From assembly GCA_963665395.2 (NCBI GenBank), contig OY762251.1, positions 372,001-436,000 on the forward strand: a stretch of DNA of 64,000 nucleotides. Reading direction: 5' to 3'. The notes under the pieces are model-generated. The model was given only the letters and a program-made list of their open reading frames with translations, ran no database searches and was not told where the DNA came from. Both the position numbers and the translations under genes were made by a program. This document shows, piece by piece, positions 51,833 through 60,763 of the stretch (positions are counted from its first letter, which is position 1; each line of letters begins with the position of its first letter). Origin of the DNA: Bin87 sp963665395 (GTDB lineage: Bacteria; Chloroflexota; Dehalococcoidia; Lucifugimonadales; UBA3495).

Positions 51833-51867
51833 AAAAACCCCGTCCACCAAGTGCGGACGGGGTTTTT
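51833..51867 (+). terminator. Riboswitch-controlled rho-independent terminator
   Basis: AAAAACCCCGTCC (51833-51845) pairs perfectly with GGACGGGGTTTTT (51855-51867), a 13-base stem and nine-base loop ending in a T-run. It stands between the riboswitch and the CobW gene. It would act as the off-switch when cobalamin is bound. Confidence 0.85.
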
Positions 51868-51983
51868 GCTGTCCTCACAGTTACGCGCAATTCTCCTGGT
51901 TGACAACGAGACTGCTGACAATGTAGGGTGGCCGGCTGCCTAATCGAGACAGCATCTCAATATTGTCCGAAGGAGAATTTTAT

Positions 51984-53405
51984 ATGAACACGCCACGCAA
52001 AGTACCCGTTACCATACTCACCGGATTCCTCGGCTCCGGCAAGACGACCCTGCTCAACCGGATCCTGACCGAGGAGCACGGCAAGCGCATTGCCGTGATC
52101 GAGAACGAGTATGGGGAGATCGGTATCGATCAGGGACTGGTCATCAACGCCGACGAAGAGGTCTTCGAGATGTCGAACGGCTGCATCTGCTGCACGGTGC
52201 GGGGAGACCTGATCCGGGTGCTGAACAACCTCAACAAGCGCCGCGACAAGTTCGACTACGTGCTGGTGGAGACCACCGGGCTCGCCGATCCCGGTCCGGT
52301 GGCGCAGACCTTCTTCATGGACGACGAGCTGCGCGCGGAGTACGCGCTGGACGGGATCGTCACGCTGGTTGATGCGGCCCACATCGAGCAGCAGCTCGGC
52401 CGCAGCGACGAAAGCACGGAGCAGATCGCCTTCGCCGACGTCCTCGTGCTCAACAAGACGGACCTCGTCAACGACGAGGCGGCCGACAGGCTCGAAGCTC
52501 GGATCCGAGAAATGAACCGAATGGCGCGGGTCGTGCGCAGCGAACGGGCGAACGTCGCCGTCGATACCGTGCTCAACCTCGGCGCCTTCGACCTGGACCA
52601 GGTCCTCGAACGTCGTCCCACGTTCCTCGAACCGGAGTATCCCTTCGAATGGACCGGAGTCTACTCGCTCGATATCGGCCGCTACGAACTCAGCCTTGCC
52701 GAAGGGCCGGATCCGTCGATGTCCCTCGTGGTCGTATCCGACCAGAGCACGGATGACGCGGCTCTCCGTGAGGGCGCGGAGTGGTGTGTGCGGGAGTACG
52801 CCGAACCCGCGGAAACCATTCAACCTGGCGGAGAGTTTGCGGTGGGCAAGCATGTGAGCCTCCGGCTTGATTCCTCGGGGCGGAAATCGTTCTTCCTGCA
52901 GGTGGATGCGCCGGCGCAGGTCGGCTTCTACACCCAGCACCTCCCGGAGGAGTTCGATCTCCAACTGAGGAACGCGGATGGCGAGTCTTTCAAACTGGGG
53001 GGCAACTTTTGCGCCGAGCCTGCCTGCGCAGAGGAAGACACACCACGCATCAAGGGAGCGGCAGTCCCCGCCGTGGTCGAGCGAACCTGGGTCGCGCAGC
53101 ACGAGCACGACGACACCGTTGGCTCCATCGCTATCGAGATGGACGGCGACTGTGACCCCGCAAGGCTCAACGCCTGGCTCAGCAGGTTGCTCGCTGAGAG
53201 CGGGGTGGACATCTTCCGCATGAAGGGGTTCATCAGCGTCGCGGGCGAGTCGCAGCGCTTCGTCTTCCAGGGGGTTCACATGCTATTTGACGGCCAGCCC
53301 GATCGCGAATGGGGGGACGAGACCCGCCGCAATCAGCTCGTCTTCATTGGGCGCAACCTCGATGAGCAGGGCATTCGGGAGGGGTTCGCAGCATGTCTGA
53401 TCTAA
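51984..53405 (+). CDS. CobW/COG0523 family GTPase metallochaperone
   Basis: 473 aa from ATG 51984, with GAAGGAG ten bases upstream. The P-loop is TGFLGSGKTTLLNRIL. The metal motif is NGCICCTVR (CxCC), G3 is VETTGLADP and NKTD gives G4. The C-terminal CobW domain ends VFQGVHMLFDGQPDREWGDE. Between them, about residues 280-350 (CAEPACAEEDTP) form an extra segment with more Cys and acidic residues. These GTPases insert Co2+ or Zn2+ into client enzymes; the B12 riboswitch in front suggests a cobalt or cobalamin-related role. Its end overlaps the WD40 gene. Confidence 0.9.
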   Translation: MNTPRKVPVTILTGFLGSGKTTLLNRILTEEHGKRIAVIENEYGEIGIDQGLVINADEEVFEMSNGCICCTVRGDLIRVLNNLNKRRDKFDYVLVETTGLADPGPVAQTFFMDDELRAEYALDGIVTLVDAAHIEQQLGRSDESTEQIAFADVLVLNKTDLVNDEAADRLEARIREMNRMARVVRSERANVAVDTVLNLGAFDLDQVLERRPTFLEPEYPFEWTGVYSLDIGRYELSLAEGPDPSMSLVVVSDQSTDDAALREGAEWCVREYAEPAETIQPGGEFAVGKHVSLRLDSSGRKSFFLQVDAPAQVGFYTQHLPEEFDLQLRNADGESFKLGGNFCAEPACAEEDTPRIKGAAVPAVVERTWVAQHEHDDTVGSIAIEMDGDCDPARLNAWLSRLLAESGVDIFRMKGFISVAGESQRFVFQGVHMLFDGQPDREWGDETRRNQLVFIGRNLDEQGIREGFAACLI

Positions 53406-54481
53406 GTGTCGGCGACCCGACGGGTGTTCTCCGTCGGGGCTGGTCTGCGGCGGTGGGCGACTACCCCATCGCCGGAGGGTGGAGCGGGGGCGGTGAGGCG
53501 CTGATGGTCGGTGATGCCGAGGGCAGCGTGTACACGCTCGACGGCAAGTCCGGCGCGACCGCCTGGGAGCGGCGCGGGGTTCACGAAGGTGGTGTGCTCG
53601 CGATGGCGATCCACCCGAACGGAACCGAGTTCGCCACGGCCGGCCAGGACGGCCGGGTCTTGATCTGGAGCGCCGCCGAAGGTCAGGCAATCCGGGCTAT
53701 CGACGTCGGAAGCGGCTGGGTTGAAAACGTGGCGTGGTCGCCGGACGGCCAACGGTTGGCGGCCTCCTGCTCCCGGCAGGTTCGCGTGTATGACGCGGAC
53801 GGCGCGGACGTTTGGCGGTCCGATGATCATCCCAGCACCGTCAGCGCCATCGCCTGGTCGAGCGCCGGGGAGCTGGCGACGGCCTGTTACGGTCGAGTGA
53901 CGTTCTTCGATCCGTCCACCGGCGAGCTTCGCCAGATGATGGAGTGGCAGGGATCCCTGGTGTCGATGGTGCTGAGCTCGGACGGGAGTATCGTGGCCTG
54001 CGGCAGTCAGGACAACACGGTGCACTTCTGGCGTCGCGCCACGGAGCAGGACTCCATGATGTCGGGCTATCCCGGCAAGCCGTCGGCCCTGGCTTTCGAC
54101 GACACCGGCACCCTATTGGCCACCGGCGGCGGCGAGTCGGTGACGGTCTGGAGCTTCCATAGAGACGGCCCCGAAGGCACGGAGCCCGGCGTTCTGGAGT
54201 TTCACGTTCAGCCCGTCACGACGCTTGCCTTCGCTCCCGGCGCGATGCGCCTGGCATCGGGGGGCCGCGATGGCGCCGTGGCGGTGTGGTCGCTCCAGAA
54301 AAATGGAAAAGGCAGTCCGATAGGGGCCGCGGTTGTGCCGGGCGCAGTGGCCGAATCGTACTGGCGGCCTGACGGGCGCGCCCTTGCCGCGCTCGACGCG
54401 CAAGGTGGCGTGACGGTTTGGCGGATCGGACGAACCAAGGGCCGAATTACCCGCGTCCGCGCCGGGCTGCCCGACTGTTAA
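53393..54481 (+). CDS. WD40-repeat protein coupled to the CobW GTPase
   Basis: 362 aa. At least six WD-type repeats are visible, for example ATAGQDGRVLIWSAA, AASCSRQVRVYDADG, ACGSQDNTVHFWRRA, ATGGGESVTVWSFH and ASGGRDGAVAVWSLQ, forming one seven-bladed propeller. It has no signal peptide. The ATG lies 13 bases inside the CobW gene, so translation is coupled. The propeller probably holds the GTPase and its client together. Such CobW-WD40 pairs occur in other bacteria; the exact job is not known. Confidence 0.85.
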   Translation: MSDLSVGDPTGVLRRGWSAAVGDYPIAGGWSGGGEALMVGDAEGSVYTLDGKSGATAWERRGVHEGGVLAMAIHPNGTEFATAGQDGRVLIWSAAEGQAIRAIDVGSGWVENVAWSPDGQRLAASCSRQVRVYDADGADVWRSDDHPSTVSAIAWSSAGELATACYGRVTFFDPSTGELRQMMEWQGSLVSMVLSSDGSIVACGSQDNTVHFWRRATEQDSMMSGYPGKPSALAFDDTGTLLATGGGESVTVWSFHRDGPEGTEPGVLEFHVQPVTTLAFAPGAMRLASGGRDGAVAVWSLQKNGKGSPIGAAVVPGAVAESYWRPDGRALAALDAQGGVTVWRIGRTKGRITRVRAGLPDC

Positions 54482-54498
54482 CGTCTTGGAGGACGAAC

Positions 54499-56232
54499 AT
54501 GGGAAAATTATCGATACGGCATTTCAAACCGGCGCTGGCCGCGGGGTTCGGTCTGGCGCTGCTGCTGGCGGTGGCCTGCGGCGCGCCCGCCGCGCCCAGC
54601 GAGACGGCTCCGCCCGTGGCGGTCAGCAACCCGCAGCCGACCGCGCCGGCCGCCGCCGCTCCCCGGCAACCGGTCGCCACGGTCGCTCCGGCCCAACAAT
54701 CGGAGTCGTCGTCTGCGCAATCACCGGCCGGGCCGACTAATGCCGTCATCGGGGCGCGGCCGACGCTGAAAGCGGGCGTGATCTGGCTGGACAGCCCCCT
54801 GGATCCGGTGGAGGGTGGCTACGTCTCCACTCAATCGGCGTTATCGGAGACCTTGTTCCGACTCTCAGGAACTACTCTGAGTCCCGAGCCGTGGCTGGCG
54901 ACGGAAGCCACTCAAGTTGACCCCATGACCTGGAGGATCGGAATCCGGGAGGGCGTCAAGTTTCATAATGGGAACGTGATGGATGCGCGCGCGGTGAAGG
55001 CGTCCCTGGAGCGGGCGATCCGATTGTCGCCGGCGGCGGCCGATACATTGTCCGTTGACACCATAACGGTCGAGGACGGGCAAACCATCACCATCACAAC
55101 GACGGCGCCGCAACCCACCCTGCCGGGCCTGTTGATCTTGCCGGCCCTGGCCATCACCGACGCGGTGGCGGCGGACACAGCCGGCGAAGGCAACTTCATT
55201 GCCGCGAGGGCCCTTACCGGTCCGTACGTCCCCACCGAGTACGCGCCAAAGGAGTATCTTACCAGCGTAGCCAACGACGACTACTGGGGTGGAACGCCTC
55301 CGCTGGCCGGCATTGAGCACGTCGCCATTCCCGACACCAACAGCCGGGAACTGGCCCTGCAGGCCGGGGACATCGACGTTGCCGTCAACGTATCGCCGGA
55401 CGGAGCCCGGGCGATCAACGGCCACCCGGGCACGCGTACCGAGACCTCCGGCATCGGCACTTCCCTGGTCCTGTGGTGGGTCAATTTCGAGCGCGGCACG
55501 CTGGCCGACCCACTGGTGCGCCGGGCGGTGGCCCACGCCATTGACCGGGAGAGCATCGCCGGTCTGGTCGCCCCTCCCGGGTCCGGGTCTTTCGCTGAGC
55601 TGCTGCTCCCGGAAGCCCTGACGTCCTGTCCCGGCGTGAGCGCGCCGGCCTTCGATCCTGACGAAGCCCGTAGTTTGCTGGCCCAGGCCGGCTACGCCGA
55701 CAGCGACGGCGACGGCATCCTGGACAAGGAAGGTCAGCCGCTGGAAATTATTATCGGCGGTTACCCCGAGCGGTTCCAGTTGCCGATTATGGCCGAGGCC
55801 GCTCAGGCGATGCTCGCCGACGTGGGCATCAAGGCCGAGGTGCTCATCACCGAATGGTCGGTGGTCAAGGAACCCGCATGGGACCTCTTTGGCTGGTACA
55901 ACACTGTCGTGCAAGGCGGGGGAGACCCGGTGTTCAACATCAGCAAGTTCGCCGGTTTGAAGGGCGACGCTAGCGGGAGCGGGACCAACAATTATGGGCA
56001 CTACGACGCTTCCGGCCTGGTGGACATTATCGCCCCCTCCGTCTCGGTGACCGACCTGGAGGGTCGAAAGGGGATAGCCTGCCAGGCCCTGGCGGTGGTC
56101 ACCGAAGAAGCCGCATTTCTGCCGGTCGCCCATGTGAATATGGTGTACGGCGTCAGTGACCGGGTCACCGATTTCGAGGCCCATCCAACCTCCCACTATT
56201 TCTTCAACCACCGAGTTGGACTGAGCGAGTGA
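54499..56232 (+). CDS. ABC transporter substrate-binding lipoprotein, peptide/nickel family 5
   Basis: 577 aa from ATG 54499. The signal ends in a lipobox LLLAVACGAPAAP and a Pro/Ala/Thr-rich linker follows. DPMTWRIGIREGVKFHNGNV and GPYVPTEYAPKEYL are typical of SBP family 5 (oligopeptide, nickel and dipeptide binders). The protein sits on the outside of the membrane. Two permease genes follow. The substrate is open: peptides are most common; nickel would fit the urease remnants nearby but nothing in the sequence proves it. Confidence 0.9.
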   Translation: MGKLSIRHFKPALAAGFGLALLLAVACGAPAAPSETAPPVAVSNPQPTAPAAAAPRQPVATVAPAQQSESSSAQSPAGPTNAVIGARPTLKAGVIWLDSPLDPVEGGYVSTQSALSETLFRLSGTTLSPEPWLATEATQVDPMTWRIGIREGVKFHNGNVMDARAVKASLERAIRLSPAAADTLSVDTITVEDGQTITITTTAPQPTLPGLLILPALAITDAVAADTAGEGNFIAARALTGPYVPTEYAPKEYLTSVANDDYWGGTPPLAGIEHVAIPDTNSRELALQAGDIDVAVNVSPDGARAINGHPGTRTETSGIGTSLVLWWVNFERGTLADPLVRRAVAHAIDRESIAGLVAPPGSGSFAELLLPEALTSCPGVSAPAFDPDEARSLLAQAGYADSDGDGILDKEGQPLEIIIGGYPERFQLPIMAEAAQAMLADVGIKAEVLITEWSVVKEPAWDLFGWYNTVVQGGGDPVFNISKFAGLKGDASGSGTNNYGHYDASGLVDIIAPSVSVTDLEGRKGIACQALAVVTEEAAFLPVAHVNMVYGVSDRVTDFEAHPTSHYFFNHRVGLSE

Positions 56233-56273
56233 TGCAGGGCAGGCATGACCGGTGCAGATAGAGGGTCTCCGGT

Positions 56274-57221
56274 ATGGGAGCATACCTGGTCCGAAGGTTG
56301 GCCACGCTGCCGCTGCTGCTCCTGGGAATCTCTGCCGTCAGTTTCGCGCTGCTGAACCTGGCGCCGGGCGATCCTGCCGAGATTGTCCTGCGCCAGCGCA
56401 ACCCGGCTCAGTTGCCCAGCAGCGCGGAGGTGGCGGCCATGCGCGTCGAGCTGGGCCTGGACGCTCCTTTGCCGGTGCAGTACGCTCGCTGGGTGTCGCG
56501 GGCGGTGATGGGCGATATGGGCCAGTCCTATGTCACCGAACAGCCCGTGGCCGCCCAGTTGGCGCGCCGCACCGTCCCGACGGCCCTGCTCACGGCGGCG
56601 GCCCTGGCCCTGGCCCTGCTGGTCGCCGTGCCCATGGGCATACTGTCAGCCCGTAAGCGCGGCAGCGTCTTGGATGCCGTCGCCCGACTGGCGGCGCTGG
56701 TGGGCGCGGCGGCTCCATCCTACGCCCTGGCTTACGGGCTGATCATCCTGTTCGCGGTGAAACTGTCGTGGCTGCCGGCCTTGGGCTACGGTTCGCCGGC
56801 GCAGGTCGTGCTTCCGGCCATCGCCCTCTCCCTGGCTCCCATGGCGCAACTGATGCGTCTGATACGCGCCAGCATGCTGGAAACCCTGGGGCAGGACTAC
56901 ATCCGAACGGCGCGGGCCAAGGGACTGTCGGAACGCGCCGTCGCCTCCGGTCATGCTCTGCGCAACGCGCTGCTGCCGGCCATCGGGGCCACTGGCGTGA
57001 ACCTCGGTTATCTGCTCAGTGGCGCCGTCATCGTCGAGACCATCTTCACCTGGCCCGGTTTGGGTCAATTGATGGTGGGTGCGGCCCTGACCCGAGATTA
57101 CCCGGTAGTGCAGGGGTTCGTTACCTATATCGCCGTGGTGGTGCTGCTGGTCAACCTGGCCGCCGACGCAGCTCTGCGTATCGTCGACCCGCGCCTGCGC
57201 TTTGGACGTGACGAGATGTAG
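56274..57221 (+). CDS. ABC transporter permease, DppB/NikB type
   Basis: 315 aa with six membrane segments (LPLLLLGISAVSFALLNLAP, AALALALLVAVPMGILSARK and others). The EAA loop that docks with the ATPase is ARAKGLSERAVASGHALRNA. It is the first permease of the importer and would pair with the next gene product. Confidence 0.9.
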   Translation: MGAYLVRRLATLPLLLLGISAVSFALLNLAPGDPAEIVLRQRNPAQLPSSAEVAAMRVELGLDAPLPVQYARWVSRAVMGDMGQSYVTEQPVAAQLARRTVPTALLTAAALALALLVAVPMGILSARKRGSVLDAVARLAALVGAAAPSYALAYGLIILFAVKLSWLPALGYGSPAQVVLPAIALSLAPMAQLMRLIRASMLETLGQDYIRTARAKGLSERAVASGHALRNALLPAIGATGVNLGYLLSGAVIVETIFTWPGLGQLMVGAALTRDYPVVQGFVTYIAVVVLLVNLAADAALRIVDPRLRFGRDEM

Positions 57222-57227
57222 CGGCTG

Positions 57228-58133
57228 ATGACGGGCGATACCGAGCACTCAGGGGAACACGTCCCGGTAGCGACGGGCGCCGGCGGTTCGCGCCGGCGAT
57301 GGCGATGGACTGCGCTGCTACGAGAGCCGGGAACCGCGTTGGGGCTGTTCCTGGTGGTGACCCTGCTGCTGGCAGGCTTGCTGGCGCCCTGGCTTCCGCT
57401 GGACGACCCCACCGAGATAGATCTGCCAGACAGATTGCTACCGCCTTCAGCCGATAACCTATTGGGCACCGACCACCTGGGTCGGGACACCTTCAGCCGG
57501 ATCATCCACGGGGCGCGCATGACCCTGCTGGCCGCCGCCGCCACCTTGGCCCTCAGCATGACCATTGCGCTGACGGTGGGAATACTGTCCGGATACCACG
57601 GCGGCTGGCCGGACACGGCCCTGATGGGAGTGGTGGACCTGCTCCTCGCGTTTCCTTCGCTGATCCTGGCTATCGCCGTGGCGGGAGCCCTGGGCCCCGG
57701 GTTGTTCAACGTCCTGCTGGCGGCCGGCGCGGTCTGGTGGGTGGGCCATGCCCGCATCATTCGTGGGGTGACCCTGGGTGCGCGACAGATGGAGTACGTG
57801 ACGGCGGCGCGGGCGGCCGGGGCCGGTGGCCCGCGCATCATCCTGCGGCACATCGCCCCCAACATTATCGGCCCCATCATCGTAATCGCTTCGCTGGACG
57901 TGGGGTGGATCATCCTGGGCATCGCGGGTCTTAACTTCCTGGGGCTTGGCGCTCAGCCGCCCACGCCGGAATGGGGAGCCATGCTCAACGACGCCCGCCC
58001 GCACCTGCAAACCGCGCCCCGCCTGTTGCTGCTGCCGGGGACGGCCATATTCGCCGCAGTGCTGGGATTCAACCTGCTGGGCGACGGGCTCCGGGATCTG
58101 CTGGACCCCCGCACTGTGCGGCCGAGAGGCTGA
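57228..58133 (+). CDS. ABC transporter permease, DppC/NikC type
   Basis: 301 aa. An N-terminal segment (LGLFLVVTLLLAGLLAPWLP) precedes the OppC-type TM domain; the EAA loop is AARAAGAGGPRIILRHIAPN. The start is six bases after the previous stop. In complete operons two ATPase genes (dppD/dppF or nikD/nikE) follow; here they are absent. An insertion sequence begins 85 bases after the stop, so they may have been lost at that point. Confidence 0.9.
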   Translation: MTGDTEHSGEHVPVATGAGGSRRRWRWTALLREPGTALGLFLVVTLLLAGLLAPWLPLDDPTEIDLPDRLLPPSADNLLGTDHLGRDTFSRIIHGARMTLLAAAATLALSMTIALTVGILSGYHGGWPDTALMGVVDLLLAFPSLILAIAVAGALGPGLFNVLLAAGAVWWVGHARIIRGVTLGARQMEYVTAARAAGAGGPRIILRHIAPNIIGPIIVIASLDVGWIILGIAGLNFLGLGAQPPTPEWGAMLNDARPHLQTAPRLLLLPGTAIFAAVLGFNLLGDGLRDLLDPRTVRPRG

Positions 58134-58217
58134 TAGGAAATCGGGAAATTGGTGCCAAGGGAGGGACTCGATTGTAGGGGTAAAGTAGGGTTCGGTAAAG
58201 GCCTGTAGCGCGGGATT

Positions 58218-59551
58218 CAGGGCTTGTGCAAAGTCTGCGTCAGACGGAGGTAATGAGTTTTAGGGCTTCATCCCAATGGGCAGCGTAGCGTCGGCGTTGC
58301 TGGGGCACGCTTTTGACCCCACGCCGCCGCAGCAATCCCAGGACCAAGTCGTTGATGGCTGCCATCATGCGCTGAGCCTGGCCCGAACGCAGATGGCGCC
58401 AATCCTCCCGCAGCGTTTCGTCGCGCCGGTAATGCAAGCCGTTTTCGATATTCCAGTGTCCGCGCGCCAGAGACAGTCCGCCTCCGGTGGATTGCGGGCC
58501 AGCCCGTTCCGGAGACAGACTGGTTATGCCATAGACCGTTTCGTCGGTTACGGCGCCCGTTTTGACGTGTTTGGTGTGCCGATCCAGGCGGAAAACCTGT
58601 TGCACGCAAGGCCAGTCCAGGTAATCGTTGAGATCAGCGCTGGCCCACAGGCGGCGTTGTTCAATGCGGCCATGCCCTTTTCCACCGTAGTCGCCAGGCC
58701 CGGTTCTGACGGGCTGGCGCTGGCAAAGCAGGTAGCCAGATCAGCGCGCAGCTGAGGTTGGTTATCCTTGACGCTCCATAAGTAATCGCCACCGCTTTCC
58801 ACCACTTGCCGGGAGAGTTCCCGCTGGGTCAGTCCGCCGGAGGCGGATCGCCGCTGACCACTTTGTCCCGCAAATCGATGGTTGCCAACAGCCGTGGCGC
58901 CGCCGTGATTTCGTTTTCCTTGCGATCCACCATCACCCCGTGTCGTGGCGCGGGGCAGGCTTTGGGCCAGCGCCACTCCCTCCCCGGGCAAATAAGCCGC
59001 CAGCAGATGTTGGCCTCGGGTTTCACCCGCGCCAATGCTGCCCCGCCGGGTCTTGCCGTCAACGGTCAATTGAACCGACGGTCCCGGCGGCCGGCTTTGG
59101 GCGAAGCATGCTCCCCTCGTGCGCTCGAAATCCGCAACCGACAGCGTCGACCCCAGGATCCGGCTGTACGTAGTCCGGTGGGGCGCTTGGGGACGCGGCA
59201 ACCCCAGGGCCCGCGCCAAGGCCGCTTTGCGATGCTGGACCCATTCCGCAATGCCCGTCAGCCGATCCTCGCCAGCCAGTTTAGCCAGCAGCAAAAAGGC
59301 CAGCGCCCGCGCCAGAGGATAGCGTACCCCACGCGGATCCCGGCGGTCTTCCAGCCGGGTCAGAAAGTCGTACAGACTGCCCCAATCGACCACGAACCCA
59401 GGGCCTTCCTTCAAATCCCAAGGCCAGCAAACGTTGACATCAAACTCGGCAAGACTAGAACCCATGACGGCCTTCCTCCCTCAGATAGGCGTTGCAATCC
59501 CTATCTACGAGGAAGGCTGTCCTTATGTCAATTTACTTTGCACAGGCCCTG
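58218..59551. mobile_element. Insertion sequence, ISAs1-like, degenerate (IS-a)
   Basis: The ends are CAGGGCTTGTGCAAAG (58218-58233) and, inverted, CAGGGCCTGTGCAAAG (59551-59536), 15 of 16 the same. The outside flanks are similar (GCGGGATT on the left, CCGGGATT on the right), which could be an old 8-base target duplication. It encodes a broken transposase on the minus strand. A second element follows after nine bases. Confidence 0.8.
58240..59465 (-). pseudogene. ISAs1-family transposase, frameshifted
   Basis: The N-terminus has DFLTRLEDRRDPRGVRYPLA and IAEWVQHRKAAL, and the catalytic core begins LTVDGKTRRGSIGAGETRG with the first Asp. Then the frame is lost: VMVDRKENEITAAPRLLATI is in another frame, LSRQVVESGGDYLWSVKDNQ back in the first, and the end RGHWNIENGLHYRRDETLRE, with the catalytic Glu, in a third. 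It has at least three frame changes and cannot make an active enzyme. ISAs1 elements move by a DDE mechanism. Confidence 0.85.
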
Positions 59552-59560
59552 GCCGGGATT

Positions 59561-60763
59561 CAGGGCTTTTCCAAAGTCAGGAGACTAATGGAACAGCGGC
59601 GGTGGGGTGCGCCGCTAATCGTTGGGCTCGGCCAATGCGGGGTTCCTTGGGCGCCCACAGATCGCGGGTGGTTCGCAGCATGGTGACCGCCAAGTTGCGT
59701 AACAGACTGATCACCGCTCCCAGGCGATGGTTGTGCAGTACGTGCCGGTCTTCGCCGAAGCTAGCGTCCTTGACGTGGCATAGACTGTTTTCGATGGACC
59801 AATGGCCCCGTACCAGGGTCAAGGCTTCCGCCGGCGCCAGGGCGGAACGGCTGGACACCGCGTACTGAACACTGGCCACGGGCAGTTGGTCGGGGCGGCG
59901 GACCTGTTTTTTGACCATTATCACGCTGGATCGACCGGGAAAATCAGCGTAGCCAGCCAGTTCTCCAGATACCCAGACCGGCCGGCCCTCGAGGCGTCCG
60001 TGCCCTTTGCCGGTTACCTCCCCATCCGGTGGCGCCGTCGCCGCGGCAAAGAGCAAGGATACGTCGGCGTGGAGTTGGGGCCGGTTTTTTTGAGTTTGTT
60101 TGTTTGAAGGTGTAGTCCTTACCCCGGTCCACGATGGCCTGAGCCAAGGCCGTGTCGGCGTAGCGGGCATCTCCAGTCCGCATCTCCAAACCGGGACAAC
60201 GGGCGGCCACGGGCTCCAGCCACGCCGGCGCGGCCCGGGGCTCTTCCCGGTGAGCGCCAATAACCACCTGATCCAGCGCCGCCAACCCCTCCCGACTGAA
60301 CACGCATCGCGCTTTCAACGGTTCCCCTGCTTCCCCAACCCCCCGCCGGGTCTTCCCATCCAGCGCGGCGGTGGCAATGCCATCGCCACGCTGCGCCTGT
60401 AGCGCTATTACAAACTCCAGCAGCGCCGGGCGCACTTCCCCTGCTGACACCATCCCCAGCAGCCGGGACAAGGTCGGCGCTGACGGGCTGCGCCGCAATC
60501 CCAGCCGGGTCAACAACGGTGGGCGCCTATCGCCAAAGCGATAGATGGCGCTCAGCGACGGGCAATCGCGCCTCAGACCCAGCGCCGTCAAACTCAATAC
60601 GCCCTCCAACGGGTGCGCCAATCCCCGACGCAACCGATGATCACTCAGCCGGCCCAGATGCTCCCGCAACAACCCAAACTCTTCGCTCAATGCGCTGCCG
60701 CTTTCCATCGCCGTACCTCCCCACCCTATTCTCATGCCTCTCTACGACTTTAGAAAGGCCCTG
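59561..60763. mobile_element. Insertion sequence, ISAs1-like, second element (IS-b)
   Basis: The ends are CAGGGCTTTTCCAAAG (59561-59576) and, inverted, CAGGGCCTTTCTAAAG (60763-60748), 14 of 16 the same and close to those of IS-a. There is no matching target duplication: CCGGGATT on the left, GCCCAGCG on the right. That suggests a deletion or recombination between elements. The right end cuts into the large surface-protein gene. Confidence 0.8.
59577..60735 (-). pseudogene. ISAs1-family transposase, one frameshift in an A-run
   Basis: The first part, from ATG 60708, reads GLLREHLGRLSDHRLRRGLA and ALDGKTRRGVGEAGEP with the first catalytic Asp; GDARYADTALAQAIVDRGKD holds the second. A frame change occurs at a run of seven A near 60093. 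The rest (LVRGHWSIENSLCHVKDASF with the Glu) is in the next frame. The two halves give a complete enzyme of about 380 aa. The break may be a mutation, or slippage on the A-run might still produce some full protein. Confidence 0.8.
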
